Source: Spirochaetota bacterium (lineage in GTDB: Bacteria; Spirochaetota; UBA4802; UBA5550). Taken from it: a stretch of DNA of 34,400 nucleotides. The stretch is from assembly GCA_022709405.1 (NCBI GenBank), contig JAKLIV010000022.1, positions 1 through 34,400 of the forward strand, in the 5' to 3' direction. The notes under the pieces are model-generated. The model was not told where the DNA came from. It was given only the letters and a program-made list of their open reading frames with translations, and searched no databases. This document shows, in pieces, positions 1-7,576 of the stretch; position 1 is the first letter of the stretch, and each line of letters begins with the position of its first letter. The translations under genes were made by a program, and so were the position numbers.

Positions 1-1051
1 CAAACAGTATTTCACCCGCGCGGGCACGTTCGGGCTCGACAAGTCAGGCAACATGGTCAACCCGGCGAACGGCCTCAAGGTCCAGGGATGGATGGCCGAG
101 AGAAACGAGGCCGGCGAGATGGTCATCAACTCGAGCGGATCCACCGAGGACATCGTGATACCGATATACGGAAAAGTCGAGGCCCGCGAGACCACCAACA
201 TAAGGTACAAGTGCAATCTCGACACGCGCTCCTCGATCGTCCCGCCCAACGCGAACGGCAGGATGAGGGCCTCTGCGGGCGTGACCACGAACATAGACGT
301 CTACGACAACCAGGGAAACAACCACCGGCTTACCATGATCATCTGGAAGACCGCGCCCAACCAGTGGACGGCTTCGGCCGCGATTTCCGACGCGACAACT
401 CCGGTAACCCTTGACGTCCCGGCGGGAGCGGGCCTGGCCAACCAGGCGAACCCGACGAGCCGCATCACTCTCGGATTCTCTCCCGACGGCAGGATCATAT
501 CCGTGGCGGATGAAGGAACCGCCGACCAGCAGAACCAGGGACAGCTCATCGTGAACGCCAATTACCGGATCGCGGGAGACCCCAACGTCCGTACGATCAA
601 GCTCGACCTCGGCAAGGCGGGACTCATGGAGGGCGTTACCCAGTTCGCATCGCAATCCACGACAAAGGCGGTTGAACAGGACGGGTTCGCCATGGGATAC
701 ATGGAATCCTTCAACATAGACAACTCCGGAGTGATTACCGGAATATATTCGAACGGGACCAAGCAGTCAGTCGGCCAGGTCGCCATGGCGGTGTTCACCA
801 ACCCGCAGGGCCTCACCGCAAACGGCGAGAACCTCTTTGAAGTCTCGAACAACTCTGGCCTGGCGAACATCGGCGCCGCATCGTCCGCCGGGCGCGGCAA
901 GATCGTGGCCGGCACCCTGGAGATGTCGAACGTCGACCTCTCGGACCAGTTCACCGACATGATCGTGACGCAAAGGGGATTTCAGGCGAACTCCAAGAGC
1001 ATCACCACGTCGGACCAGATGCTCCAGGAGCTGTTGACGCTCAAGCGTTAG
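1..1051 (+). CDS. flgE: Flagellar hook protein FlgE, 5' end missing
   Basis: This is the structural subunit of the flagellar hook, the universal joint between rod and filament, which is periplasmic if the host is a spirochaete. The reading frame is already open at base 2, so the window cuts the gene. The first visible residues (QYFTRAGTFGLDKSGN, then NGLKVQGW) are the conserved FlgE region after the N-terminal rod-like domain. The C-terminus (MSNVDLSDQFTDMI, QRGFQANSKSI, MLQELLTLKR) is the classic FlgE/FlgG coiled-coil D0 segment. Only one Cys is visible (codon 212-214), in IRYKCNLDTR. A Lys (codon 173-175) lies 13 residues before it and Asn follows it. From memory, this matches the Lys165/Cys178/Asn179 arrangement of Treponema denticola FlgE, which self-cross-links through lysinoalanine. 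Two terminator hairpins follow the stop codon. Confidence 0.95.
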   Translation, partial: KQYFTRAGTFGLDKSGNMVNPANGLKVQGWMAERNEAGEMVINSSGSTEDIVIPIYGKVEARETTNIRYKCNLDTRSSIVPPNANGRMRASAGVTTNIDVYDNQGNNHRLTMIIWKTAPNQWTASAAISDATTPVTLDVPAGAGLANQANPTSRITLGFSPDGRIISVADEGTADQQNQGQLIVNANYRIAGDPNVRTIKLDLGKAGLMEGVTQFASQSTTKAVEQDGFAMGYMESFNIDNSGVITGIYSNGTKQSVGQVAMAVFTNPQGLTANGENLFEVSNNSGLANIGAASSAGRGKIVAGTLEMSNVDLSDQFTDMIVTQRGFQANSKSITTSDQMLQELLTLKR

Positions 1052-1061
1052 CAATAACGCG

Positions 1062-1127
1062 CCGGGGCCAGCCCCGGGCTGCTGATATATAAAAAAAGGG
1101 ACTGAACGATTTCAGCCCCTTTTTTCG
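1062..1127. terminator. Double hairpin, bidirectional terminator
   Basis: The first hairpin (1062-1077) has 7-bp GC arms, CCGGGGC and GCCCCGG, with a 2-base loop. The second (1092-1125) pairs AAAAAAGGG and CTGAA with TTCAG and CCCTTTTTT around one A/C mismatch, with a CGAT loop. The A and T tracts flank the stem on both sides, so it can end transcription from flgE on the plus strand and from the convergent DUF2892 gene on the minus strand. Confidence 0.85.
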
Positions 1128-1147
1128 TTTTACGATAATGATTACTA

Positions 1148-1396
1148 TCAGTGCGCGCCGTGTCCGCTTCCTTCCGCGGGCGGAACCCCGTATCCGGATT
1201 TGGGAACAGTGGTGATTTTAAGAGCCGTGTACAGCGGGCAATACCGCTCGACCGAGGACTTGATCAGCAGAAAGCCGAGAACGATAAATATGAGCGAGCC
1301 GAAGATTCCGGTTTCAAGTATAATAATATTAACGAACATTGCAACGCCAAGCTGAAACCGAATGAAAGAATCCGCCATTCCTACGTTTTTTTCCAT
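1148..1396 (-). CDS. Small DUF2892-type inner-membrane protein
   Basis: This 82-residue membrane protein has two hydrophobic helices. The opening MEKNVGMADSFIRFQLG resembles the KNVGxxDRxxR start of DUF2892/YgaP-like membrane proteins, and ERYCPLYTAL resembles the family's CPLY motif after the second helix. The start at 1396 is chosen because AAGGGG lies about 6 bases upstream on the minus strand. An upstream ATG at 1426 has no such site. Family members are often linked to rhodanese or sulfur metabolism, but nothing nearby supports a specific role. The tail is rich in Gly and His. It converges with flgE on a shared terminator. Confidence 0.8.
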   Translation of the reverse strand: MEKNVGMADSFIRFQLGVAMFVNIIILETGIFGSLIFIVLGFLLIKSSVERYCPLYTALKITTVPKSGYGVPPAEGSGHGAH

Positions 1397-1726
1397 AAAA
1401 ATCCCCTTTTGCATAAGATTCGTCATAAATTATTCCACCGGCACTTTTCAAGGCAAGTATTATTTTGTATTTCCCCCTAAAAACATGAAGAAATTTTTAT
1501 TGACTATTTGGGTCTTTTCACTGAAGTAACTGTAGCGCATTCCGGAATAACGGGTGAACTACCCCCCGGCCCCCGGAGGGGACGAGTGGTAGACGATTTT
1601 AGAGACCCGTGCCCCCGGTGGGGGACAGGGGGCAATTACTAGATTGTTGATCTCAGTGTATTGAATTAGTATTTCAGTATTCCGGAGAAAGACTAAAAAT
1701 AACCGTCAATTATAAGGATGCAGAAT
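1397..1726. other. Divergent intergenic region with GC-rich repeat-like block
   Basis: This region separates the divergent DUF2892 gene and trpS. The left half is AT-rich. At about 1560-1636 there is a block of runs of C and G, including CCCCCGGTGGGGG followed by ACAGGGGGC, which can form alternative hairpins and looks like a dispersed intergenic repeat. A weak promoter for trpS is possible (TTGATC at 1647-1652, TATTTC at 1670-1675, 17-base spacer). I see no gene here. Confidence 0.4.
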
Positions 1727-2698
1727 ATGTCACGGGTACTTTCGGGAATACAGCCTTCGGGCACGCTTCATATCGGAAACTACTTCGCGATGATGAAGCC
1801 GATGATCAGCATGCAGACCGACAACGAGCTGTTCTGCTTCATCGTGAACTACCACGCCATGACCACGCTCACCGACGGCAAAGTTCTTCGCCAGAACACG
1901 GTGGACGCGGCCATGGACTTTCTCGCGCTCGGCCTGGACCCCGACAGGGCCCATTTCTGGGTGCAGTCCGACGTGCCCGAGGTTGCCGAGCTGACCTGGA
2001 TACTGTCGTGCCATACCTCGCTCGGGCTGCTTGAACGCAGCCACAGCTACAAGGACAAGCTGGCCAGGGGCATCACGCCCAATACGGGCCTGTTCACCTA
2101 CCCGGTGCTCATGGCCGCCGACATTCTCCTGTACAACGCCCAGATAATCCCTGTGGGCAAGGACCAGAAGCAGCACGTGGAGATAACGCGCGACATCGCG
2201 ATCAGGTTCAACAACACCTACGGCGACATCTTCACCATCCCCGAGCCCAGCATACAGGAGGACATCGCGGTCATACCGGGAACCGACGGACAGAAGATGT
2301 CGAAGAGCTATGACAACACCATCAACATCTTCGAGGACGAAAAATCGCTCAAGAAGAAAGTGATGAAAATAGTAACTGATTCCACGCCGGTCGAAGACCC
2401 GAAAAATCCCGATACCTGCACCATATTCGCCCTGTACCGGCTCTTCGCCGACAAGGACAGGATCGAAAACCTCAGGGACCGTTACGCCAGCGGCGGCACC
2501 GGCTACGGCGAGGTCAAGAAGGAGCTCCTGGGGCTGATCTGGGAACACTTCAGGCCCTTCAGGGAAAAAAGGGAGATGTACGAAAAAGACCGCGGCGAGG
2601 TGATCAATATTTTAAAGAAGGGCGCAGACAAGACCAGGGCGGTGGCGCTGCCCACGCTCGAAAAAGTCAAGGGCGCGGTGGGCCTCAACTACTGCTGA
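1727..2698 (+). CDS. trpS: Tryptophanyl-tRNA synthetase
   Basis: TrpS charges tRNA-Trp with tryptophan using ATP. It is a class I synthetase of normal bacterial length (323 residues). The N-terminus SRVLSGIQPSGTLHIGNYF contains the HIGH-type motif as HIGN (residues 15-18). The second class signature KMSKS is at residues 190-194 in GQKMSKSYDN. The Rossmann core and the C-terminal anticodon-binding helices are complete. The ATG at 1727 is preferred because TAAGGA lies 8 bases upstream. The in-frame ATG at 1718 overlaps that ribosome site. The 3' end overlaps the tail of the convergent pseudouridine synthase gene by 14 bases. Confidence 0.97.
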   Translation: MSRVLSGIQPSGTLHIGNYFAMMKPMISMQTDNELFCFIVNYHAMTTLTDGKVLRQNTVDAAMDFLALGLDPDRAHFWVQSDVPEVAELTWILSCHTSLGLLERSHSYKDKLARGITPNTGLFTYPVLMAADILLYNAQIIPVGKDQKQHVEITRDIAIRFNNTYGDIFTIPEPSIQEDIAVIPGTDGQKMSKSYDNTINIFEDEKSLKKKVMKIVTDSTPVEDPKNPDTCTIFALYRLFADKDRIENLRDRYASGGTGYGEVKKELLGLIWEHFRPFREKREMYEKDRGEVINILKKGADKTRAVALPTLEKVKGAVGLNYC

Positions 2699-3623
2699 AC
2701 GAATCCAGCTTCCTGATAAAATCCGTCATGTGCTCGGGAAGGCCGACCTCGAACGAGACCTCCTCGCCCGTTCCCGGATGGATGAACGAAAGCGATACCG
2801 AAGCGAGCAGCAGGTACGGGACGCGGTGTTTCTCCCACTTTTTTGAATAGACCGGATCTCCCACGATCGGCAGCCCGGATGCGGACAGGTGCACCCTGAT
2901 CTGGTGGGTCCTGCCCGTGTGGAGCGCGACGTCGAGCAGCGAGAACAGCCCCATCTGGTTGTTCCATATCTTCACGAGCCGGTACTCGGTGACAGCATCC
3001 CTCCCCGACTCGTCGATGGTCATTTTATGGCGGTACACGCGATGGCGTGCGATCGGCCGATCGATCACGCAGTGGTCCCGGTCGGGCCTGCCGGTCACCA
3101 GGGCCATGTAGCGCTTCTTCACCCTTCGGGCCGAGAATTCCTCCACCAGGCGCTGGTGCGCACGGTCGTTCTTGGCAACGACCATGAGGCCCGAGGTGTC
3201 CTTGTCGAGCCGGTGAACGATGCCCGGCCTGGCGACGCCGCCGATCGAGGAAAGCCCTTCGAGATGAAAAAGAAGGGCGTTGACCATGGTGCGGTCGGGA
3301 TTTCCTGGCCCTGGATGAACGGTGAGGCCCGGAGACTTGTTGATCACGGCTATGTCTTCGTCCTGGTACAAGATGTCCAGGGGGATGTCCTGGGGCTCGA
3401 GCTCCAGGGGCACGGGCTCGGGCACCACGATCTCGATGCGGTCTTCGGCCTTGACCTTGTAGTTCTGCTTTACCGGTCCGCCGTTGACGAGGATATTGCC
3501 GTCCCTGATGAGCTTCTGGATATAGCTGCGTGAAAAATCCGCCTCGATCGAATGCGCGAGAAACCTGTCGACCCTTTCCAGGTGATATTCTTCGGGCACG
3601 GTTGTCTCGAATCTTTCATTCAT
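2685..3623 (-). CDS. rluD: Ribosomal large-subunit pseudouridine synthase, RluD type
   Basis: This RluA-family enzyme isomerises uridines in 23S rRNA to pseudouridine. At 312 residues it has the usual length. An S4 RNA-binding domain covers about residues 15-75 (RVDRFLAHSI, SRSYIQKLIRDGNILVNG). The catalytic domain carries the family signature HRLDKDTSGLMVVAK with catalytic Asp at residue 140, and later GRTHQIRVHL, both typical of RluD/RluC. RluD is the best guess because of the N-terminal S4 domain and overall pattern, but RluC-like target specificity cannot be excluded. The ribosome site is weak. It converges with trpS with a 14-base tail overlap and diverges from the small membrane gene at 3750. 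Confidence 0.93.
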   Translation of the reverse strand: MNERFETTVPEEYHLERVDRFLAHSIEADFSRSYIQKLIRDGNILVNGGPVKQNYKVKAEDRIEIVVPEPVPLELEPQDIPLDILYQDEDIAVINKSPGLTVHPGPGNPDRTMVNALLFHLEGLSSIGGVARPGIVHRLDKDTSGLMVVAKNDRAHQRLVEEFSARRVKKRYMALVTGRPDRDHCVIDRPIARHRVYRHKMTIDESGRDAVTEYRLVKIWNNQMGLFSLLDVALHTGRTHQIRVHLSASGLPIVGDPVYSKKWEKHRVPYLLLASVSLSFIHPGTGEEVSFEVGLPEHMTDFIRKLDSFSSS

Positions 3624-3663
3624 ATTACAGTGTTGCGAAATTTGTCGCTTTCTTTGGGGTCCA

Positions 3664-3680
3664 GGGGGCGAAGCCCCTTT
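3664..3680. repeat. Small GC hairpin in divergent promoter region
   Basis: GGGGC GAA GCCCC (3665-3677) followed by TTT forms a short stem between the divergent rluD and the membrane gene. The phrase resembles the G-run block before trpS and is probably a dispersed intergenic element rather than a terminator, since no gene ends here. Confidence 0.35.
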
Positions 3681-3749
3681 GTAATTATCATTGACAGATG
3701 ATCGCTATTGTCCATACTAAATCAAGTTATATTTCGCCATCGAGGCTTC

Positions 3750-4169
3750 ATGAAAATAAAAAAAACATCCGCGTTTATCAGGGAGAACATTTTCGCAGTT
3801 ACCGCATACTGCGCAACCCTGTATTACATGGAGATCATCAGCCTGATGTTCACCATGGCCCTTCTTTTCGGAAAGACCCCGGCCGTCGCCCTGGGCCTGA
3901 TATTTTCAGCCGTGCTTTCCCTGCACATCATTCTCCTGAACTCGGGCAGAAACGCGAGCAGGATCATGCACCTGTTCCTCATGGACCTGCATGCCGCGCT
4001 GTCGGTCTCGTCCCTGGCCTCGTTCTGGCTGCTCGGCTCCCAGGTCAACGCGTTCAACATCGTCCAGATAACGGTGCGCTCGGTTATTTTCGTCATTGAA
4101 TTACCGCTGATCTTCGCGCTGACCGACGCCCTCATCATTTCCCGCTACAAAAAGGAAAACGCCGCATAG
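3750..4169 (+). CDS. Small integral membrane protein, unknown
   Basis: This 139-residue protein is not recognised. It starts with a basic segment (MKIKKTSAFIREN) and has about four hydrophobic helices: roughly residues 17-37, 43-62, 75-98 and 108-130. It ends in a basic and acidic tail (SRYKKENAA). The ATG at 3750 is chosen because GAGG lies 4-5 bases before it. An ATG 14 codons earlier has no such site and would add non-membrane sequence. The layout suggests a four-helix inner-membrane protein, but I see no catalytic motif. It stands alone between divergent rluD and the radical SAM gene. Confidence 0.65.
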   Translation: MKIKKTSAFIRENIFAVTAYCATLYYMEIISLMFTMALLFGKTPAVALGLIFSAVLSLHIILLNSGRNASRIMHLFLMDLHAALSVSSLASFWLLGSQVNAFNIVQITVRSVIFVIELPLIFALTDALIISRYKKENAA

Positions 4170-4349
4170 TTTACCGAACCGCGCCCCGACTTCGTTTTGA
4201 TCGAAGCCTTCCAGTACTTTTTTTGCAACCATTGAAACCGTGCCGCTGTCTATTGTAGAAACAAAAAGAAGCGTTTCTTGCCCGTTGAGCAAATTTCCCT
4301 GAACAAAGCTCGTTGCCTCCCCGCGATGCGGAATATTTTGCGCATAAAT
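4170..4349 (-). pseudogene. Possible decayed coding fragment
   Basis: A frame open between stops on the minus strand reads like protein rather than random sequence, for example NIPHRGEATSFVQGN, LLFVSTIDSGTVSMVAKK and EGFDQNEVGARFG. It has no good start or ribosome site and runs into the opposite-strand membrane gene, where it loses sense. Codon use is less GC-rich at third positions than in neighbouring genes. It may be the remnant of a lost or transferred gene, or chance. I do not recognise a family. Confidence 0.2.
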
Positions 4350-4367
4350 TTAGCGTTATGCGATATA

Positions 4368-4404
4368 TATAATGCCGCAGGCAGCGCAGGGCGCAACCGG
4401 TTGC
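4368..4404 (+). promoter_or_regulatory. Candidate promoter and palindromic operator for the radical SAM gene
   Basis: A perfect TATAAT (4368-4373) has no strong -35 box. Twenty bases downstream lies a perfect 12-bp palindrome, GCAACCGGTTGC (4393-4404), which would fall at about +14 to +25 of the transcript and before the ribosome site GAGG (4422-4425). That position suits a repressor. The -10 match and palindrome are visible; the regulatory role is inferred. Confidence 0.45.
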
Positions 4405-4432
4405 ATAGAACCATACATGTCGAGGTCAGATC

Positions 4433-6190
4433 ATGAAGAAAAGATTATTGCTCGCCGCCGTGTTCGGGCCATACGGAGTAAAAAACAGGTACGCCGAGGC
4501 CCTGGGCATGCAGATGGAGCTCCTGAACAACCAGATAACGCGCGCCCAGGGCGTGCATTCACCGCGCCAGTCATACTGGACATTTCCCCTGTATTTTCTC
4601 GCAGAGAACATAAAGGTCGAGACGACCGTGCTGGACTTTCCCTCATGGGGGGATTTCAAGAGGGAGCTCGCAAAAGGCTACACCCATGTCGGCATAAATT
4701 TCATCATACCGAACGTGCTCAAGGCGCAGAGAATGGCCCGATATATCCGGAAGCACCATCCCGAAACAGTGATCATACTCGGAGGCTACGGGTCCGCAAT
4801 CCCTGATCTGCAGTCGATCGTTCCCCACGACGAGCTGTGCAGGGGAGAGGGGATCCGCTGGCTGAGGAAATATTTCGGTGAAGACCCGGACGCTCCGCTG
4901 CGTCACCCGGTGATCCACGGCCCGGCGTACGAATACCTGTACGGCGCGAAAGGCAGGCCCCGGGGCGCGATACTCATGCCCGGAGTCGGCTGCGAAAACG
5001 CCTGCAAGTTCTGCGCCACATCCCACCAGTTCGGCAAGAGCTACATTCCGCTGCTCCCGAAGGGCGAAGACATCTTCAGGGCATGCTGCGACATCCAGGC
5101 AAAAATCGGCTCAAAGGGGTTCACCATCCTCGACGAGAATTTTTTGAAGCAGCCCGGACGCGCCGTCGAGCTGCTGAAGCTGATGAATAAGCAGGGGAAA
5201 CCGTTCGTGTTCGACATCTTCTCATCCGCTGAAGTGATAAAGAAGATGGGGGTCGATTTTCTCGTGCGCCTCGGCGTGCGGATGATATGGGTTGGCGTTG
5301 AATCCAGGCACAGCGAATTCGACAAGACCAGGGGGATCGACCTGAAGGAGCTTTTCGCCGACCTTAAAAGACACGGCATCGTGGTGCAGGCATCGACCAT
5401 GCTGTTCCAGGACCACCATGACGACGAATCGATCAGGGCCGACATCGATTACGTCATCGGGCTCGGGACCGATTTCATTCAGTTCATGAACTACACGCCG
5501 CTTCCGGGGACAACGCTCTGGAAGGAGATGGAATCCGCCGGAAGGTTGAAACACCTGCCCTACCGATACGTTCACGGCGCGGGAGAGCTCTTCCAGGTTC
5601 ACCCGCACATCAATGACCGAAAAAAACACGCGCGTTATCTGCGGAACGCGTTCATAAAAAAATACCGTGTCGGCGGCCCGGGCGTACTCAGCATGGCCGA
5701 AACGATCATTCAGGGATACAGCAAAGCCAAAGAGGATTACAGGTTCCGCAGGCTGAACGGGCTTGCATGGGACCCCGGCCTAAACCGATACGTCGAATCC
5801 GACAAGCCGACCGAGGATGAATTCATGAAAGCCCGCATACGCATGATGAGGCGCCTGGCGGACAACATTCGGATGATCCTCCTGCCGGCGCTGGTGTTCG
5901 CGCCGAACATGAACGCCCGCAGAAAAGCCGCGCGGACCATGGAGCTGGCCGACCGCATCCTGGGCAGGCCGACGATGAAGCAGCGGCTGATATCGTGCGT
6001 GCTGGTCGCAACCGGAACGGTCGAATGGATTCGGATACTGTTCAGCAAACTCCGGGGACGCGAAGGCGTGGTGCACCAGCCGCGCTGCCGGATTACGACC
6101 TACAATCTGCTGGAAAAACATGTCTTCGATGTCGAGAAGGAAACGCTACGCCTCCCATACAGGGACAGCATGGAAACAACGGCCTGGTAG
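4433..6190 (+). CDS. B12-binding radical SAM protein
   Basis: This 585-residue enzyme has a cobalamin-binding-like N-terminal domain (about residues 1-150; Rossmann pattern with GINFIIPNVLKAQRMARYI and VIILGGYGSAIPD). A radical SAM domain follows (about 180-400) with the cluster motif C187-ENA-C191-KF-C194. The usual DxHxxG base-off cobalamin motif is not obvious. Family members do methylations, ring contractions or lipid and cofactor modifications, but the substrate cannot be told here. A C-terminal extension of about 170 residues, basic and helical, with a possible hydrophobic segment (MILLPALVFAPN), has no family I recognise. The gene is alone, has its own candidate promoter and palindrome, and ends inside a hairpin. 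The start is supported by GAGG 7 bases upstream. Confidence 0.9.
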   Translation: MKKRLLLAAVFGPYGVKNRYAEALGMQMELLNNQITRAQGVHSPRQSYWTFPLYFLAENIKVETTVLDFPSWGDFKRELAKGYTHVGINFIIPNVLKAQRMARYIRKHHPETVIILGGYGSAIPDLQSIVPHDELCRGEGIRWLRKYFGEDPDAPLRHPVIHGPAYEYLYGAKGRPRGAILMPGVGCENACKFCATSHQFGKSYIPLLPKGEDIFRACCDIQAKIGSKGFTILDENFLKQPGRAVELLKLMNKQGKPFVFDIFSSAEVIKKMGVDFLVRLGVRMIWVGVESRHSEFDKTRGIDLKELFADLKRHGIVVQASTMLFQDHHDDESIRADIDYVIGLGTDFIQFMNYTPLPGTTLWKEMESAGRLKHLPYRYVHGAGELFQVHPHINDRKKHARYLRNAFIKKYRVGGPGVLSMAETIIQGYSKAKEDYRFRRLNGLAWDPGLNRYVESDKPTEDEFMKARIRMMRRLADNIRMILLPALVFAPNMNARRKAARTMELADRILGRPTMKQRLISCVLVATGTVEWIRILFSKLRGREGVVHQPRCRITTYNLLEKHVFDVEKETLRLPYRDSMETTAW

Positions 6191-6220
6191 CTGCGTAGCG
6201 CGCTACACAGCTACCAGGCC
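6181..6220. terminator. Near-perfect 40-base inverted repeat between convergent genes
   Basis: Two 20-base arms pair at 19 of 20 positions with almost no loop (outer arm GGCCTGGTAGCTG, inner core GTAGCGCGCTAC). It contains the radical SAM stop codon and ends 10 bases before the icd stop codon on the opposite strand. Neither side has a T-run, so it may work as a bidirectional transcript-end stem, an RNA-processing site or a cruciform rather than a standard intrinsic terminator. Confidence 0.6.
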
Positions 6221-6229
6221 GAAATTATA

Positions 6230-7444
6230 TCAAATATTGTCCGCCACGGCCTTGCCGAACTCTGAACACTTCAGCAACGTCGCCCCCTGCATCTGCCTCT
6301 CGAGGTCGTAGGTCACCCTTTTCTGGCTGATGGTCTTCTCGAGCGCCGAGATAATGCCGTCGGCAGCCTCCTTCCATCCCATGAACCTGAGCATCATCTC
6401 GCCCGAAAGGATGAGCGAGCCGGGATTGACCTTGTCCTGGTTCGCGTACTTGGGAGCGGTCCCGTGAGTGGCCTCGAACACCGCCTCGTTGTCGCCGATA
6501 TTCGCGCCCGGCGCCATACCGAGGCCCCCGACCTGCGCCGCAAGCGCGTCGGAGAGGTAGTCTCCGTTAAGGTTCGGAGTCGCGATAACGTCGTACTCGT
6601 CGGGCCGCAGTATCACCTGCTGGAACATGGCGTCCGCTATTCGGTCCTTGATCACGATCTTTCCGGCCGGGACCCTGCCGCCATATTTGTCCCAGAGCTC
6701 GTCCTCGGTGACGGTCACCTCGCCGAATTCCCGGCGGGCGATCTCGTATCCCCAGTCCTTGAACGCGCCCTCGGTGAACTTCATGATGTTTCCCTTGTGG
6801 ACGAGAGTGACCGATTTCCTGTTGTCATCGATGGCGAACCGGATGGCCCTGCGCACCAGGTTCTTGCTGTTGACCTCGCTGATGGGCTTGATGCCGATGC
6901 CCGCGTCGTCGGGTATGTCGGATTTCATCTCGTTCCTGAGAAATGAAATGACCCTGAGGGCCTCGTCGCTGCCCTTTTTCCACTCGATGCCGGCGTACAC
7001 GTCCTCCATATTCTCCCTGTAGATGACCATGTCGACCTTTTCGGGGGATTTGACCGGGCTCGGCACTCCCGAGAAATAGCGCACAGGCCTCACGCACGCG
7101 TACAGCTTCATCTTCTGCCTCAGCGCCACATTGATGCTCCGGATGCCGCCGCCGACCGGAGTGGTCAGAGGGCCCTTGATCGCGATCTTGTATTCCGATA
7201 AATCGTCGAGAGTCTTTTGGGGCAGCCAGTCGCCGGTCTGGTTGAAGGCCTTCTCGCCGGCGAGCACCTCCTTCCAGTGGATCTTCCTGCGTCCGCCGTA
7301 GCATTTCTCGACCGCGGCGTCCAGGACGATCTGCGTGGCGCGCCATATGTCGGGACCCGTTCCGTCGCCCTCTATGTACAGCAGTACCGGCTCGTCCGGC
7401 ACCGAAATTTTTCCCTGAGAATACTGAATTTTCTGTCCGCTCAT
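6230..7444 (-). CDS. icd: NADP-dependent isocitrate dehydrogenase
   Basis: This enzyme oxidatively decarboxylates isocitrate to 2-oxoglutarate in the TCA cycle. At 404 residues it is the homodimeric E. coli-type enzyme. [13 protein letters not shown] carries the substrate-binding Ser at residue 103, equivalent to E. coli Ser113, the site of AceK phosphorylation. [14 protein letters not shown] and [16 protein letters not shown] are family signatures. NADP preference is indicated by K332-Y333, V339, Y379 and R383, which match E. coli Lys344, Tyr345, Val351, Tyr391 and Arg395. A GAGAGG ribosome site lies 5 bases before ATG. It converges with the radical SAM gene and lies downstream of the HD-GYP gene on the same strand, 132 bases away, probably as a separate unit. 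Confidence 0.97.
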   Translation of the reverse strand: MSGQKIQYSQGKISVPDEPVLLYIEGDGTGPDIWRATQIVLDAAVEKCYGGRRKIHWKEVLAGEKAFNQTGDWLPQKTLDDLSEYKIAIKGPLTTPVGGGIRSINVALRQKMKLYACVRPVRYFSGVPSPVKSPEKVDMVIYRENMEDVYAGIEWKKGSDEALRVISFLRNEMKSDIPDDAGIGIKPISEVNSKNLVRRAIRFAIDDNRKSVTLVHKGNIMKFTEGAFKDWGYEIARREFGEVTVTEDELWDKYGGRVPAGKIVIKDRIADAMFQQVILRPDEYDVIATPNLNGDYLSDALAAQVGGLGMAPGANIGDNEAVFEATHGTAPKYANQDKVNPGSLILSGEMMLRFMGWKEAADGIISALEKTISQKRVTYDLERQMQGATLLKCSEFGKAVADNI

Positions 7445-7576
7445 AAGTCCCTCTCAATATGTGTATGGCCCGGGCCGTAAGGCCGGAGGCATGTGCGGGC
7501 ATTTTCTGCAAAAAAGACGTTTTTTGTCAAACGACAATTGCGGGCGCGGGCAAAAACGCGCCATCAGGGCCCGCTT

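Noticed and set aside
1397..1726. T-box or other leader control of trpS
   Set aside because: I found no T-box sequence, specifier loop or terminator/antiterminator pair before trpS; only a G/C-run repeat block is visible.
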